Shown here piece after piece: positions 47,906-60,300 of a DNA stretch of 64,000 bases. Under the pieces are notes generated by a model that was not told the DNA's origin, searched no databases, and saw only the letters and a program-made list of their open reading frames with translations. Position 1 is the first letter of the stretch; each line of letters starts with the position of its first letter. Position numbers and translations under genes: made by a program. Origin of the DNA: Crocodylus rhombifer (taxonomy: Eukaryota > Chordata > Crocodylia > Crocodylidae); the NCBI GenBank assembly GCA_038503035.1, contig JAVSML010025176.1, positions 1,144,792-1,208,791 of the forward strand, written 5' to 3'.

Positions 47906-48720
47906 CTTATAAAGATGTGCCTAACCAGTGTAGTGAACTAACATGGAAGTATTCTCCCAGCAACAGTTTTTCAGCTCTGAGACCAAGGCTGTCTCAGTCC
48001 CAGTGTGAACCCCCATATTCACGCAAAGCAATGCTGACAATCAGCTGACTGTCATCATCAGTATGGGGGTACTACACATTCAATTTATGGAACCAAACAA
48101 ACAAGCCACAAAGACTTTCCCATATTTTGTGTAATAACCTTGTGGCTGGTTTGCCACTTCATTGCACCAAAAGTCAACTGAATGTGTAGCACTGTTACTA
48201 TGTAAGGTGCACTTAACATATTAATAGCATGAAAACCAGAACGTTTGCCAGGGGCCATAGGAGCACATAAGCAGTTACTTTGTACTGAGAACAACAAAAA
48301 AATCAAAAAAATTGAATACATAAAACAATAGTAAACATATCACTCCCTGCTGTGTGGACCCACAAAAAAATCCACCATTCTAAGACCTATAAAAACATAT
48401 CTCTCAGAGTTAATAAGTTATATTCCAAAACATACTATTCCTACTCTTAACTATACGGTTTCTTGAGCAGAAAGTGAAAAATTATATTCCCACAAACAGC
48501 CGTATGGAGCATGTTTGTCCAAAATGTGCTTGTGCAATAGTTCATCTGAATCATAAAGGACTCTTTCAGAATATTAGTTTTCTAAAAATAAGTAGTACAT
48601 TGAGGACTTGCTCTAGCTATAAAATGATTATTCACTGTTACTGTCTTGGAAACATGCACTTCTCATACTAAAGTTGACAATTCTGTGATTATTATAATTC
48701 ATGCTATTGGAGTTCAATAG

Positions 48721-50594
48721 CTCTCCAGGGACCTAGCGGACCTCCTGCGGCTAAAAAGGAAAGCCTACAAAGGATGGAGGATGGGATTCACCTCCAAGGA
48801 GGATTATTCTGCGCTGGTCCGGTCCTGCAGGGAGCAAACCAGGAAAGCCAAGGCTGCAACTGAACTCCAACTAGCTTCAAGCATCAAGGACAACAAAAAG
48901 TCCTTTTTCAGATATGTGGGGAGCCGGAGGAAAAGCAAGGGCAACGTTGGACCCCTGCTAAACCAGATGGGGCAAATGACAACTGACACCCAGGAAAAAG
49001 CCAACCTATTAAATAGGTACTTTGCGTCAGTCTTTCATCAGTCACATGGGATGCCCATGCCTGCTATGGGACAGGGAAATCCGGGTGATGGGGATCCCAA
49101 TGCTGACCTCGTGAAGGAACATCTCGAGAAGCTGGATACCTTCAAGTCAGCCGGCCCTGACAATCTGCACCCCAGGGTACTCAAGGAGCTGGCGAGCGTC
49201 ATAGCCCAGCCCCTGGCACGGATCTTTGAAAACTTCTGGTGCTCTGGTGTAGTGCCCGAAGACTGGAAGAAGGCCAATGTGGTGCCGATCTTCAAGAAAG
49301 GGAGGAGTGGATCCAGCTAACTACAGGCCCATTAGCCTGACTTCTATCCTGGGGAAGATCTTAGATAAGCTTATTAAGGAGGCCATCCTTGATGGACTGG
49401 CCCAGGATAACATTCTAAGGGATAGCCAGCACAGGTTTGTTGCGGGTAGGTCTTGTTTGACCAATCTCATTTCCTTCTATGACCAGGTGACCTATCACTT
49501 GGACAAGGGAGAAGAGATTGATGTCATAAATCTTGACTTCAAAAAAGCTTCTCATCTGGTATCCCATGATCACCTCTTGGCCAAAGTGGCCAGTTGTGGC
49601 CTTGGCTCCACCACGATCCGCTGGCTGGGAAACTGGCTCCGTGGTCAGACCCAGAGGGTTGTAATTGATGGCAGTCACTCATCGTGGTGCCCTGTGACCA
49701 GTGGGGTCCCTCAAGGCTCTGTCCTGGGACCCATACTGTTCAACATCTTCATTAATGATGTGGACACTGGAGTCAGAAGTGGACTGGCCAAGTTTGCCAA
49801 TGACACCAAACTTTGGGGCAAAGCATCCACGCCAGAAGATAGGCGGGTGATCCAGGCTGACCTGGACATGCTCAGCAAATGGGCGGACGAGAACCTGATG
49901 GTGTTTAACACCAAAAAATGCAAGGTTTCCACCTTGGGAGGAAAAACCTGCAGCATCCTTATAGGCTCGGCAGTGCTACGTTGGATAGCACTACAGAAGA
50001 AAAAGACTTGGGGGTCATCATTGACCACAAGATGAACATGAGCCTCCAGTGCGATGCTGCAGCTAGTAAAGCGACCAAAACGCTGGCTTGCATCCATAGA
50101 TGCTTTTCGGGCAAATCCCGGGACGTCATTCTCCCCTTGTACTCGGCCTTGGTGAGGCTGCAGCTGGGGTACTGCGTCCAGTTTTGGGCTCCACAATTCA
50201 AAAAGGATGTGGAGAAGCTTGAGAGAGTCCAGAGGAGAGCCATGCACATGATCAGAGGTCAGGAAAACAGATCTTACGATGATAGGCTGAGAGACATGGG
50301 ACTCTTTAGCCTGGAAAAGCGCAGGCTCAGGGGTGATCTGATGGCCACCTATAAGTTTATCGGGGTGACCACCAGGATCTGGGGGAACGTTTGTTCACCA
50401 GAGCGCCCCAAGAGATGATGAGGTCGAACGGTCACAAACTCCTGCAAGACTGTTTCAGGCTGGACATAAGGAAGAATTTCTTTACTGTCCGAGCCCCCAA
50501 GGTCTGGAACAGTCTGCCAGCGGAGGTGGTTCAAGCACCTACACTGAACACCTTCAACAGTAAATTGGATGCTTATCTTGCTGGGATCCTATGA
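48721..50594 (+). pseudogene. CR1 ORF2 reverse transcriptase, broken (copy B)
   Basis: Nearly the whole RT half of ORF2 in three frame changes: 48721-49320, 49277-50035 (shift near 49300), 49918-50418 (near 49930) and 50391-50594 (near 50390). Seen in order: NLHPRVLKELASVIAQPLAR, NYRPISLTSILGKILDKL, RFVAGRSCLTNLISFYDQV, then VPQGSVLGPILFNIFINDV. The C-terminus has YCVQFWAPQFKKDVEKLERV and RKNFFTVRAPKVWNSLPAEV, ending LDAYLAGIL. The catalytic box is FANDTKL, so one of the paired aspartates of F-A-D-D has become asparagine. The upstream AFDTVSH-type box reads ASHLVSH and has lost its aspartate. Catalysis would fail even without the frameshifts. Confidence 0.93.
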
Positions 50595-50687
50595 CCCCAG
50601 CTGACTTCCTGCCCTTTGGGCAGGGGGCTGGACTCAATGATCTCCCGAGGTCCCTTCCAGCCCTGATGTCTATGAAATCTATGAAAT
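48721..50687 (+). mobile_element. CR1 LINE copy B, best preserved
   Basis: Plus-strand CR1 starting in the endonuclease-RT linker (LSRDLADLLRLKRKAYKGWR in frame at 48721-48780) and ending in TATGAAATCTATGAAATT (50671-50688), the CR1 tandem 3' tail. Phrases CCTTTGGGCAGGGGGCTGGA and TCCCTTCCAGCCCTGATGTC precede the tail, as in sauropsid CR1 3' UTRs. The element is 5'-truncated. Identity to the coding frame is high, so it is probably the youngest CR1 in the window. Confidence 0.95.
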
Positions 50688-50783
50688 TATTGAATTGCAG
50701 TGAAACCAAGAATTCTCTGAGGTTGATTTCCACTCAGATGCAAGAATCCATGCATCTGATACATAAGAATCCATGTATCATTC

Positions 50784-51796
50784 TGTAAGGTGTTAAGCAG
50801 CTACCCCAATGTTGCGGTTGCTCTCTGGCTGGTAGACGCATTCCTTCTTCACTCGTTTTCCATGCCTCGATGAAAAGTAAATAAAAATAGAAAGAAAACT
50901 AGTTGGGAGGTGAACTTCCTGCTATGCGTCTGGGTGGTCACCGTGGGTCTCTTCACAGGGTTCTTCCAACCCCTACACTCTGTCATCACCACACCAGCAA
51001 TTTTCTGGGCACAGATCCCCCCTTTCGGACTCTCCCTCTTCCATTCCCCAGGCTTAGTCCCAGTACTCTCCTTCCCCGGAGGTTCCTTTAAGTATCCAAC
51101 TGTGGCCTCCAGTGGCTCTCCCCTTCAGGCTATTTTGACAGCCCCTCCAGTGTCCCAGATAAGCAGTCCTCTACCCTGCAGTGCAATTGCTGGCTCTCCT
51201 TTGTTTCTTTAGGCTCCCAGCACCTCTGTCCCTCTCAGTGGGGACACCCCCAGGGTCCCTTTAACCCCCTTTTGGCCCTTAGCCTTTCCAGGCCACCTTT
51301 GCAGTGGAGGGGGATCACACTCACTCCTGCTGCCTTGCAAACAGACTCCTCACAGCTTCTCCCTTTACAGATGGGGCCCCACCCCAGGTCTTCCCTCACC
51401 CTGGCTGCCACATCCCTCTCCAGTGTGGACATCTCTGCTATCTCCCAGCCCCATGGCAAGTACCTGTGATTGCTGTGTTGCACTGGGGCTCCACACCTCA
51501 ATCTTCACAGGAGTCTGCTCTGCCATTCTGTGGCATCCCTGTTGTTATACTGCCAGTCCACTCTCCGGGGGCTTCCTTTCAACCCCCTTACCCATTTTGT
51601 CCCCTGGCTCCTCCCCTGGGACCCAATCTGCCTGGCCTGGCCTCCACATGTTTCCCAGCTAGGGCCCAAGTAGGGCTTCATTGGGAGCACCTGGGCTCCC
51701 AGCTCCATGCATCATCCCACTTTTCGTGCTGCAGCTTAGGTACAGGTGAGTCTTCTCCTCTTTAGTAACAGACACCCCCTCAGGTATCCTGTTACA
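50784..51796. mobile_element. Candidate solo LTR (TG...CA, about 1 kb)
   Basis: A 1,013-bp block starts TGTAAGG and ends CTGTTACA, giving short inverted TGTAA/TTACA ends. The flanking pentamers CATTC (50779-50783) and CACTC (51797-51801) match at four of five positions. The interior is C/T-rich and unlike its flanks. Frames within it (62-153 codons) have no gag, protease or pol motif. These are the hallmarks of a solo long terminal repeat of an endogenous retrovirus, but poly(A) and promoter signals are not clear in either orientation. A different repeat class is possible. Confidence 0.35.
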
Positions 51797-51799
51797 CAC

Positions 51800-53520
51800 T
51801 CATTCTCTCAAAAATCCTAAAGCTGGTAGCCTCATGTGAAGGCACTATAGGTATTAAAAACATTTCATTTTTATTTGTTGTTACCTTCAAAGTCAAGTAA
51901 CTCATGCTGATTCCTGTTGGTTTTGACAAGTTGTGTCTAGCAGACATATGCTAGATCCTGTTCAGTTGAGAAAAGGCGGGCCCTCTGCAGAAGGTTTGGC
52001 ACAAAGCTATCGTGTACAAATAACCACTGAGGCAGAAAAAAACCACAAATTCAAGCCAGGATGAAAAGAAGTTAGAAATTGCTCCTGAGACACATGAATA
52101 AGGACATAATTATTTGAATTATTTTTTCCATTATGCCTATATTCTCCACTAGTTTTTATTCTAACTTTCCGTCTCTCTGGCTCTTTGCTTTCCCTTTTTC
52201 TCCACTGTTATTTCTCCTAAGCTGTACTTCAACTCCATGAAGTTTAAGTACAACTTTTAACAATGTTCAAGTTTTGACTATTATGCATAAGGAGGCTCAT
52301 CAAATTGTACACACTAATACACTTAAAAGAAATCTAAAATCAGTGAGAAAATGTTGCATATTTATCAGTGTTTAGTTGTGGTACACACCGTCCAAAGTAA
52401 GTGTAGCAGGAGCATCATAGTTTAACAAGATGCAACTGTTACTTTTTATATTTCTCTGGGATGCTAACTCTTAGACATTTAAAGGGCATTATTAAAATGT
52501 ATTTATTCTTCTGTTATTTTTAATCATCGTATTCAAATGAAGTTTGGGTCAAAATAAGCAACCTGGCCCAAGGGGCTAATTTGCAGTGAGGTCCTATTTA
52601 AGAGTTGCCTGATAAACTCATGAAGGAATAATTAGAACATTTAAAGTGACAAATTAAAGCTGATGCAATTAACAAGAACCCTCATGATTACTTAATATTT
52701 TCTAAGAGCTTTCTAGAAAGCAACAACAGGATTTTATGCTGTGAGATAAAATTCTATTCATGTGGAGAAGTGAATTACACGTTTACAAAATTAAACAAGA
52801 CAGACGAGTTTAGATGTAGTAAAAGAGCATTAATAAATCATCACTGGGGAGTATTGCTGCAGTGACACACCCACCCTGCCATTTGTAAGTGGTTATGAAA
52901 GTCTTACAGTTCTGTCCTGACTAACCAATCAAAATTATTTTAAATTTTCATTAAAAAATAAGCAATGTTAAAAATAATCAATCTTCAAGTTGGATAAGAA
53001 TAAATTAAGAGAAAAACTGTTTTCCATGAATAATTCTATAAACAAACCTTCTGCATATAGATCAAAATAAAATCAATGAGTAAGCCAATAAAAATTATGG
53101 GCCATGTCACACAAAAGATCTTCTTAAGTTTCTATTACCTTGTCCCTTCTCTCTCATGTAATACCAGTCTAAAGTCTACAATATTCTCAGAATACTACAT
53201 AGCATAGCATGAAACACTCCAAGGACCAATAAAGGCTTATCTTGAAAATAAAAATTTAAAAAAAGATTGTATTGAAAATTCAGATTCTCAATCAGGTCCC
53301 CTGTTACCAAGATGAGTGTGTCGGGTTTTGGGGTTTTGTTTTGCTTTTTAATAATCCAGTTTTCCTTGAATTTTAAAGGGAAAAATTCAGAACAGGAAGA
53401 TTAAATTTATAAATTCTGTTCCATCATAAACAAAGTCAATGTTGACTGCAGCTGAAACAAAAGGCCTGCTCAAGTTCCTTTTGTAACCAGAAGCAATAAT
53501 TACCCTGTCAAGCTGTAGGG
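51800..53520. other. AT-rich DNA; candidate conserved non-coding segment 52480-53060
   Basis: No coding motif. From about 52480 to 53060 the sequence is free of recognisable repeats and dense in homeodomain-type cores (TAATTA, ATTAAT, CAATTAA, GCTAATTTGC). This texture is common in vertebrate conserved non-coding elements but proves nothing without alignment. Confidence 0.35.
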
Positions 53521-55151
53521 CAGTGGCAGACAAAATACAACTTGTGGGCTGAATCCAGCCTGCCAGGCAATTTCTTCCCAAGCCCATAGGTACCCATCAG
53601 CTAATTGTACCCTAGCCCATACACCTCACTCCCACTCTTGTGGGCATAGAGACCCAGCCCATCCAGCACACAACTTCAGGGGATGGGGGGCAGGGCTGCT
53701 GCTGCAGCCATTGGGAAACCTGTTCAGCTTCCTCAGCATCCCATTCGCTCCAGGCACCAGGTAGAGAAGAGGCAGGGGCACGAAGCATGGGGCTATGGAT
53801 GTGAGAAAGGGTGGGGGGTAGCAATCCCCCATACACTGTTCCCATGGTGCACAGCCCTTGCTGCAGTGGCAGCAGCAGCAACAACAGGAGGCCAGCACTC
53901 CAAGCCCATGCAGCACTGACGCCCAGCTGCAAGTGGCTCCAGCCAGTGCTGTATATGGTGGCAAGGGGCATGAACGACTAGTGCCTCCTGAGACTGGGTG
54001 GGGCACAATTTGTGAGTGGTAGTGTCAGTGGCAGGGTGGCAAATGGCAGCCACCCACAGAATCAGGCATCTCCAGAAGCTGGCAGTGGCATCAACGGCAG
54101 GGACAGGGTGTGACGAGCAGCAACTGCCCACAGAAGCCAGAGGCAGCCAGTCTTGGGGGGGGGGGCGCACGTGGTACCCCTCTACGAGTCACCTATGGCA
54201 AGGAGTGCAGCCAGGCCAGCTCACCTTTATTGCACGGTGCTCCCCATGGTGCACATGGAGCTTCCAACACTCATGTACCACCAGGGGAAGCCCCATGTGG
54301 TGGAGCCAGCTGTCCTCTGTGCCCCCACAGCTGTGCTCCACTTCCGTCAGAGTCCTGGGACCTGCACAGCAGGGAACAGGAAAGGCAGTCAACTCCACTG
54401 TGTGAGGCCTCCTCCAGTGGCGCACAACTGCCAGGAGCTGCATGTACACTGCGTGGAGCCATGTGTGATAGAAGCTGGTCAGCCTAGCTACACCCCTTGC
54501 CACCATGTGCAGGGCTGGCTGGAGCTGCAAGTATCTTGGCAGCAGCATCTGTGAGGGCCCCAAGTGCCAGCTGCCTGCTACTGCTGCTGGCAGCAGGGGC
54601 TGTGCACCATGCAGGGGAGGAGTGTGGGAGGGTCCCCACACCCCACCTGCTTCCACAACTTCCAACATATACACTTCCCCACCATACTCTATTGCCCTCA
54701 CACATACAACCATACCCCCTCACAAATCCCTCTCCATACACCCCGATACACACACACACACACACACACACACACCAACATACAAGAATAAGTCTTTTTT
54801 AAGCTGTTATGCAATCATTTTTATATACACTATGCAAACACAAATCCTGACAAAAATATTTTTTGTTATAAAACTAAAATATATTATAGTAGCTGTTTGA
54901 CTTTTAGGTATATGATTTGGTTTCTTTTCTGGTTCCAAGATGGCAATCCTTCCTTCCCAAAAGGAGTACTTCTGGAGGCAAGGGGAGGGACTTCCAGTGG
55001 CAAAGTTCAGGGTTAAGGGATGGACTTCCAGTCCCAAGTTGGTGACGATGGGGTGAGGCAATTGTCAAGGGGTGGGGCTACCCTTGAAGCCCTTGACAGC
55101 TCACCAAAATTCATTAACTGATCCTCCAGCTGAAATAATTACCCACCCCTG
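53521..55151. mobile_element. GC-rich non-autonomous hAT-like element, 1.6 kb
   Basis: The left end is CAGTGGCAGACAAAATACAA, followed by CTTGTGGGCTGAATCCAGCC. The right end, AATTACCCACCCCTG, becomes CAGGGGTGGGTAATT when reversed. Both suit the CAGNGGTGGCAAAC class of hAT termini. The adjoining octamers CTGTAGGG and CCCTAAAG agree at only four positions, so the duplication is doubtful. The body is CAG/CTG-rich and has a (CA)n tract at 54748-54775. Long overlapping frames on both strands (up to 174 codons) come from this bias. No transposase motif is present. Confidence 0.6.
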
Positions 55152-55836
55152 CCCTAAAGCCATGTCCACATGTGCAGGGGTGTGCATTTGCAGCAGCACA
55201 AACAGCAGCGGTACAAATCTGTGTTGCTACTTTTTGCCGCAGTACATACACTTGCCTTTTTGCCTTCCAGTGGGACACACTGTCCTGCTGCTCCATGCTA
55301 GAGACCTAGCTGGGGCACAGGGTGCCTTGGCAAGGGGTTGGCTGGCAGCCAACTCCCACGCTGAAGCAACCTATGGCCCAGCCAGTGAGTGGCATGTGGA
55401 GATGGGGAGCAGGCAGCCTGCTCCCCAATCTCCATGTGGAATGGAACCCCCATGCTGAGGTACCCTGAGACTCAGCCAGCTGCTCCCCAGCTAGCTGCTT
55501 TTTCCCTCATCTCAAGCCAAGAAGCTGTCTGGGCCGCAAGATGCCTCAGTGCAGGGGTTCTATAGCATATGGAGACACGAGAGCTAGCAGCCCTGGACTG
55601 CCTGCTCCCCCATCTCCACATTTGTCTCAATGACCACCACTTTGGCATGCTTTGCACCACTTTCTTCTTCATAGTTTTTCTGCTACCAGGATATCCTGGT
55701 AGCAAATTTTGCCCCAGTGCTGCAATTAGCAGTGCTGCAGATGGTTTAACGTGCAACATGTGTGGTTTGTGGTGCCACACAGAGGTGTGCAGTGCCACAA
55801 ACTGCACGTGACTGCATGTCTGGATCTGGCTTAGGG
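55152..55836. mobile_element. Non-autonomous DNA transposon with CCCTAA inverted ends
   Basis: The left end is CCCTAAAGCCATGTCCACAT. The right end, reversed, is CCCTAAGCCAGATCCAGACA, and both continue to TGCAG. About 19 of 25 positions pair. The interior has no transposase, although a 128-codon frame exists. The element directly abuts the hAT-like element on its left, so its left end may have been that element's insertion site. The target duplication is uncertain and the superfamily unknown. Confidence 0.65.
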
Positions 55837-55839
55837 TAG

Positions 55840-57285
55840 TATCATTATGTTCACTGGTCCTAAAAGGATTCCTTTTGGTACTTAAAGACACATCTCATGT
55901 AGAATTTCATAGGAACAGATATTGCCCAATAATAATAAGTGCCAGAAACCACTTTTCCACCCAAGCTTGACAATCCTCAACGTTTGCACAAAAACAAAAA
56001 CAAAAAACCCACACATTGGTCAGATTGGTCAGATTTTTGACAGCAAGACATGTTATTCCTATTGTAGAAAACTAAGTATAATTTGTTGTAAGGTATATGC
56101 TGCTAACACATCCCTATCTTTGTGAAACATTATATGGATTGGAACTAGAACAAATTTTGATCAGTACTAAGACACATCACCATAATTTCCTAACAAATTG
56201 GAAAAAATAAAAAATGTTAGTGACCAAATGCTGCTTTGATTAACACTTAGTATTTTAATCTTATAATTTAAATTAATCTAAAAGATCATCTTCTAAACAT
56301 GAAATTAATTTTCTAACTTATTAGGCACAGAAGGACATTTACAAGTAGATTTAACTTCCAAATCTTCTCCAATTTCACAGTATGAAAAACACTCATAATT
56401 GTAACATATGTGCCTTTGAAAACTAACATATAAACAAGGAAAAACTGTACAATAACAAAGAAAATCTGTACAATAACAAGAGTTCCTTGTATGTATTCTT
56501 CTGTGGGACTGTACATGCCTAACATGAAACTTTCTGACAGCTGTGCATTTGCCCACACATACTCTTTAACTCTCCATATAAAATACTGAAGAAGTAAAAG
56601 AGCAGGGTAGGACCAAATGCTACCCCTTCTCTACTGTAGATTTTTCAGAGAAAAGGAATTTGAAGCAGAGGGGAAGGATGCTAGGTTGTGACATACTTAC
56701 CATCATGACATTTTGAAGAATCTAGTTATTATACAGATAAGCAGCTTTCCTTGCTAGTGTTTGTCCTTACCTATGCGCACTCCCCCGTGGACAAATCTCA
56801 GGCATTACACTAAGGCCATGAATATTCATTACATTTCTAGCAAAAAATGTGCCCTTGCATCATTGCAAAAAGCAAAGTTATAGCCATTCAGGTTTTTCAT
56901 AGAAAAGACATGGTGGTTCCACCAAGAAATATTATTTCTACACAACAGCAATTTTTCACAGTGCAATAATTTCCAGAGTTACATGTAATACCTATCACAA
57001 TTATGCCAGATGGTGCACCTCAACCCCCAGGACCCCAGTGCTCCTCATTCCCCCCACAGCTCCAGACTATCTGGCACCCCAAACTCTACTGCTCCAGGGA
57101 GGCAGGGCTGGGCTCACAGACAGGCATGAAGTCACACTGATCACCCTTGTCTTTCTTTGTATACAAGATAAAGTCCTTCCTGCTGAAAAGCAGGAATCCA
57201 CCTCCCAGGCCCTCCTGCCATGCCAAAAATGTATGTTCCCACCATTAGCCACAAGCCAAACTGAAGGAAATGCACTAAGCAGGGG
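55840..57285. other. No recognised feature
   Basis: AT-rich DNA. Overlapping minus-strand frames near 56305-56558 show no motif. ACTGTACAATAACAA and its near copy CTGTACAATAACAAG lie about 22 bp apart (56445-56480), a small local duplication. Confidence 0.5.
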
Positions 57286-57287
57286 GT

Positions 57288-57356
57288 TGTTTCTGCCTCA
57301 GTTTTGAACTGAGGAACCCTGTAAGGCAAATGTAATACCCACTATACTACAAGAAC
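57288..57356 (-). pseudogene. tRNA-Val-like pseudogene
   Basis: Read on the minus strand, it starts GTTCTTGTAGTATAGTGGGT and ends AACTGAGGCAGAAACA. The acceptor arms GTTCTTG and CAGAAAC pair with one mismatch and one G-T. TAGTATAGTGG fits the A box of tRNA-Val. GTTCAAAAC fits the B box, with a perfect 5-bp CTCAG/CTGAG T stem. The anticodon loop reads CTTACA, giving anticodon TAC (valine). About seven bases of the 3' anticodon strand and variable loop are missing, so it cannot fold normally. It may be a lone tRNA pseudogene or the head of a tRNA-derived SINE. No clear SINE body follows. Confidence 0.75.
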
Positions 57357-57359
57357 CAA

Positions 57360-60300
57360 AGGTACTACAGAAAATAAAAACACCAGTCACAAACTGGGGG
57401 TGCTGCAATTTGTGTCTGGGTCCTCCATAAGTTGCCTCTTTGCTTCTACAAAGAGCAAACACCATGGTGAGTGTGAAGGGGAAACTCTTCAGCATTTCAC
57501 CCGAAGCAGAGCCAATGGAGCCCAGCAGAGCAATAGCACAACCAAGAAACTCCCATGTGCTTACTGCAGAGACTGGCTACTGTAATTCATAAACTGCATC
57601 TGATATGAAGTGGGTCTTTGCCAACCCCTCCTCAAGTGGAGCCGCCGTTCAAGCTCTCCCCATCCCATCTCATGCAGGTTGATGAGGTGATGAATCCTGG
57701 TGTATGCAACTGTTGTATAGCATGGGACACCTCCCACAGTGCTTCTCCCATCCTAGGACTTCCCCACACCAAAATGATTAGACAATCAGAGACCACATGG
57801 CCAGTCATGCCCAGAGGGCCATTCATGGTGCTGTGCACTAGCCTGCATAGAAGCTGAAAGAGCTCTCCGAAGAAGTGGTGGAAGGTTTTGACTCCATGCC
57901 ATTAAACATATAGTATACACTGGATCTACTATAACAGACTAAAAAAAATCCCAGGTCTTCTTTGCATTCATTTCCCTGAACAATTCTTTCCATGTGACTT
58001 TACTAACCAGTTCACTCAGTTTGTCAAAATTTGCCCTTTGGAAATGAAAAAGCAACTCTTTATAGACATCCTTTGTATGCCTCTCCATTAATTTGTAAAT
58101 GAATGAAACTCATGACTAAGGTTATTTTTTTGTAACTCAAGGTTATTATCCCCATAACTTTCCAAAACCAAGTCTAAAATAGAATAATCTGGAGTTGCAG
58201 AATTCACGGGAGCAGGGACCCATTCAGGACTGGAAGTGAAATTGACAAGCCTTTCTCAGCAGTGGAAACTGAAGAAGCGTAAAGTGGTCCTATATTTCTA
58301 GGGAGAGGGACAAGTCCTTGAGAGGTGTGATATTGCAGACAGACAGCTTCTCTTGGCTGTACACTGGGCTGTCTTCAGGAACCTCTACAGACAGTTCACA
58401 TACTAGAATCTCTGCACACTGGCCCTTCACTGCAGAGAGCCAGCAGTACAGACTCTCACCATCATTCAAGGTGCTCTGAATGACTGCGCACTTGAATGCT
58501 TGTATGTACATTTCTTACCACCTCTTCATGGTGCTTCCAAGTTCCTGGAAATTCTCAGTGCTACAAATAAACATACATCGACAGCTAAAAAGATGGGAGT
58601 TTGGAGTCCTAGTCTAGTAGGACAACTTTCAAACAAAAAAGACTTGTTCAAAGCTGATGCCGGTACAAATCCATAATGTTTTGTGAAGATATTTATAGAT
58701 AAATAATATAGGCCTGTCTCCACAGATCAATAATATTTGTAAAGGAAAACATTAGAGTTGTACAGGTCTTAAGCATGGGCTGATATGTCCTAATTATGAA
58801 ATCTCTTGTTACTTCACATCATATACTTCAAGAAAACCAGTTGCCAGAAACCTTTTATTCTCTCTGCAAACAGTTTAGGAGATGGTTTCAAGTAGCTTTT
58901 CTCTCTTCCGAAACCACATATGAATCAAGAAGAAATGAAATTGCAACATGATAATGGCAGGAGGATCTTAATCTTGTAATTGGAAAAACACACAGGTAAG
59001 TAAATAGCTTGAAGAATACAAAATTCTCAAACCATCTTCAGTACAAATTCTAAATATGGCTTATGCAAAATTTTTATTGGGTTAAATCAGGGATCAACAT
59101 TTTCCTGAACTCCTACACTGCGTTACTGCAGCGTTCATGGAGAGGTGGAGAAACAAAAACGAGTCCAGGAGTACAAAGGAGAACTTTATCAGAGTTGTAA
59201 ATACTGTACTGGGGTTTGGTGACAGTCTCAAGCCTGGTCAGACTTTTTTTCTTTTTTTCAAGAAATCTTACTCTGACTGGATAAGAGTATATAGTAAAGA
59301 TATCTATTGAAGGATGGAAGGGAATTAGCAACTGCTATGTGGACTCTAATGAAGTGATAAGCTCTCAACATTTCCAGTAAGAAAAATGTATCCCAACTTG
59401 AGTGTGCTGGCATAGTCAAAAGGCATTTAATCTTCTCTATTTAGATAAGTACATTTTTCCTGTAGATATTTTCCCCACTGTTTGGAATGATCAAGTGAAC
59501 TCCTACTAAATGTAATCCAAGTTCAATGTCCATCCACAAGCCATGCAGATAAATGCAGGGAAAAAAGAGACAGAATAAGTAGAAAATGGGAGAGTTGGCT
59601 TCTAACTCTGATGAAATTGTGTTTTACTGAACTTTATTTCATTGCAGGCCTATGTACTCCTGCTGAGCAAAATATGGCCCAGGAAAGATTCAGTGTATGG
59701 AAAGTATAGTCTTATTCTTGCTGAAAGGACTGTTGCCTTCCAATAGTAAATTCTTTGCTGGCATCTGTATTTCTTCTGGCTGCCTGAATGTAGAAACAAT
59801 GAAGAGTGTCTCAAATACCAGCTACCATGGATCACCAGGTAGTATGGACTGAGCTGAAAGTATTTACAATATAATACTTTGACAATAACCAGCCTCCATT
59901 AACAGCTACCATGAGCTGCACCTGGCAAACTGCCAGTAAAATCAGATAATGTATTCTAATTAATATAATCATACTTATAATATAAATATATTTATAATCA
60001 TATAGAATAAAACCTCATTAATTTGATACTGGATAGTTCAGTATTGGATCTCAAAGCTACTGTCACTACACAGCTGAAAGGATAAGTTTTTGTATGCCTT
60101 ACCATATGGATAATACAAAATGCATCTACTTTAAAATTCAAAGCTGTTTTCTGGTCCCTTGGACCAAGAAAGCCTTGTTAATTCAAAATACAGAGAACCA
60201 AAAACTACTGAGTTTTAAATACTGTAAATGTGTTTGAAATAAATATAATGATAGTAATTTGCATTTATGCAGATCGCTATGGGTATGTACAGACATAGCT

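Noticed and set aside
50903..51765. Several frames of 60-153 codons in the candidate LTR
   Set aside because: They are C/T-rich translations in overlapping frames, and no retroviral protein motif is present.
54016..54713. Overlapping frames of 125-174 codons on both strands suggesting a host gene
   Set aside because: They lie inside a GC- and CAG-rich transposon, are open in several frames on both strands at once, and show no domain motif.
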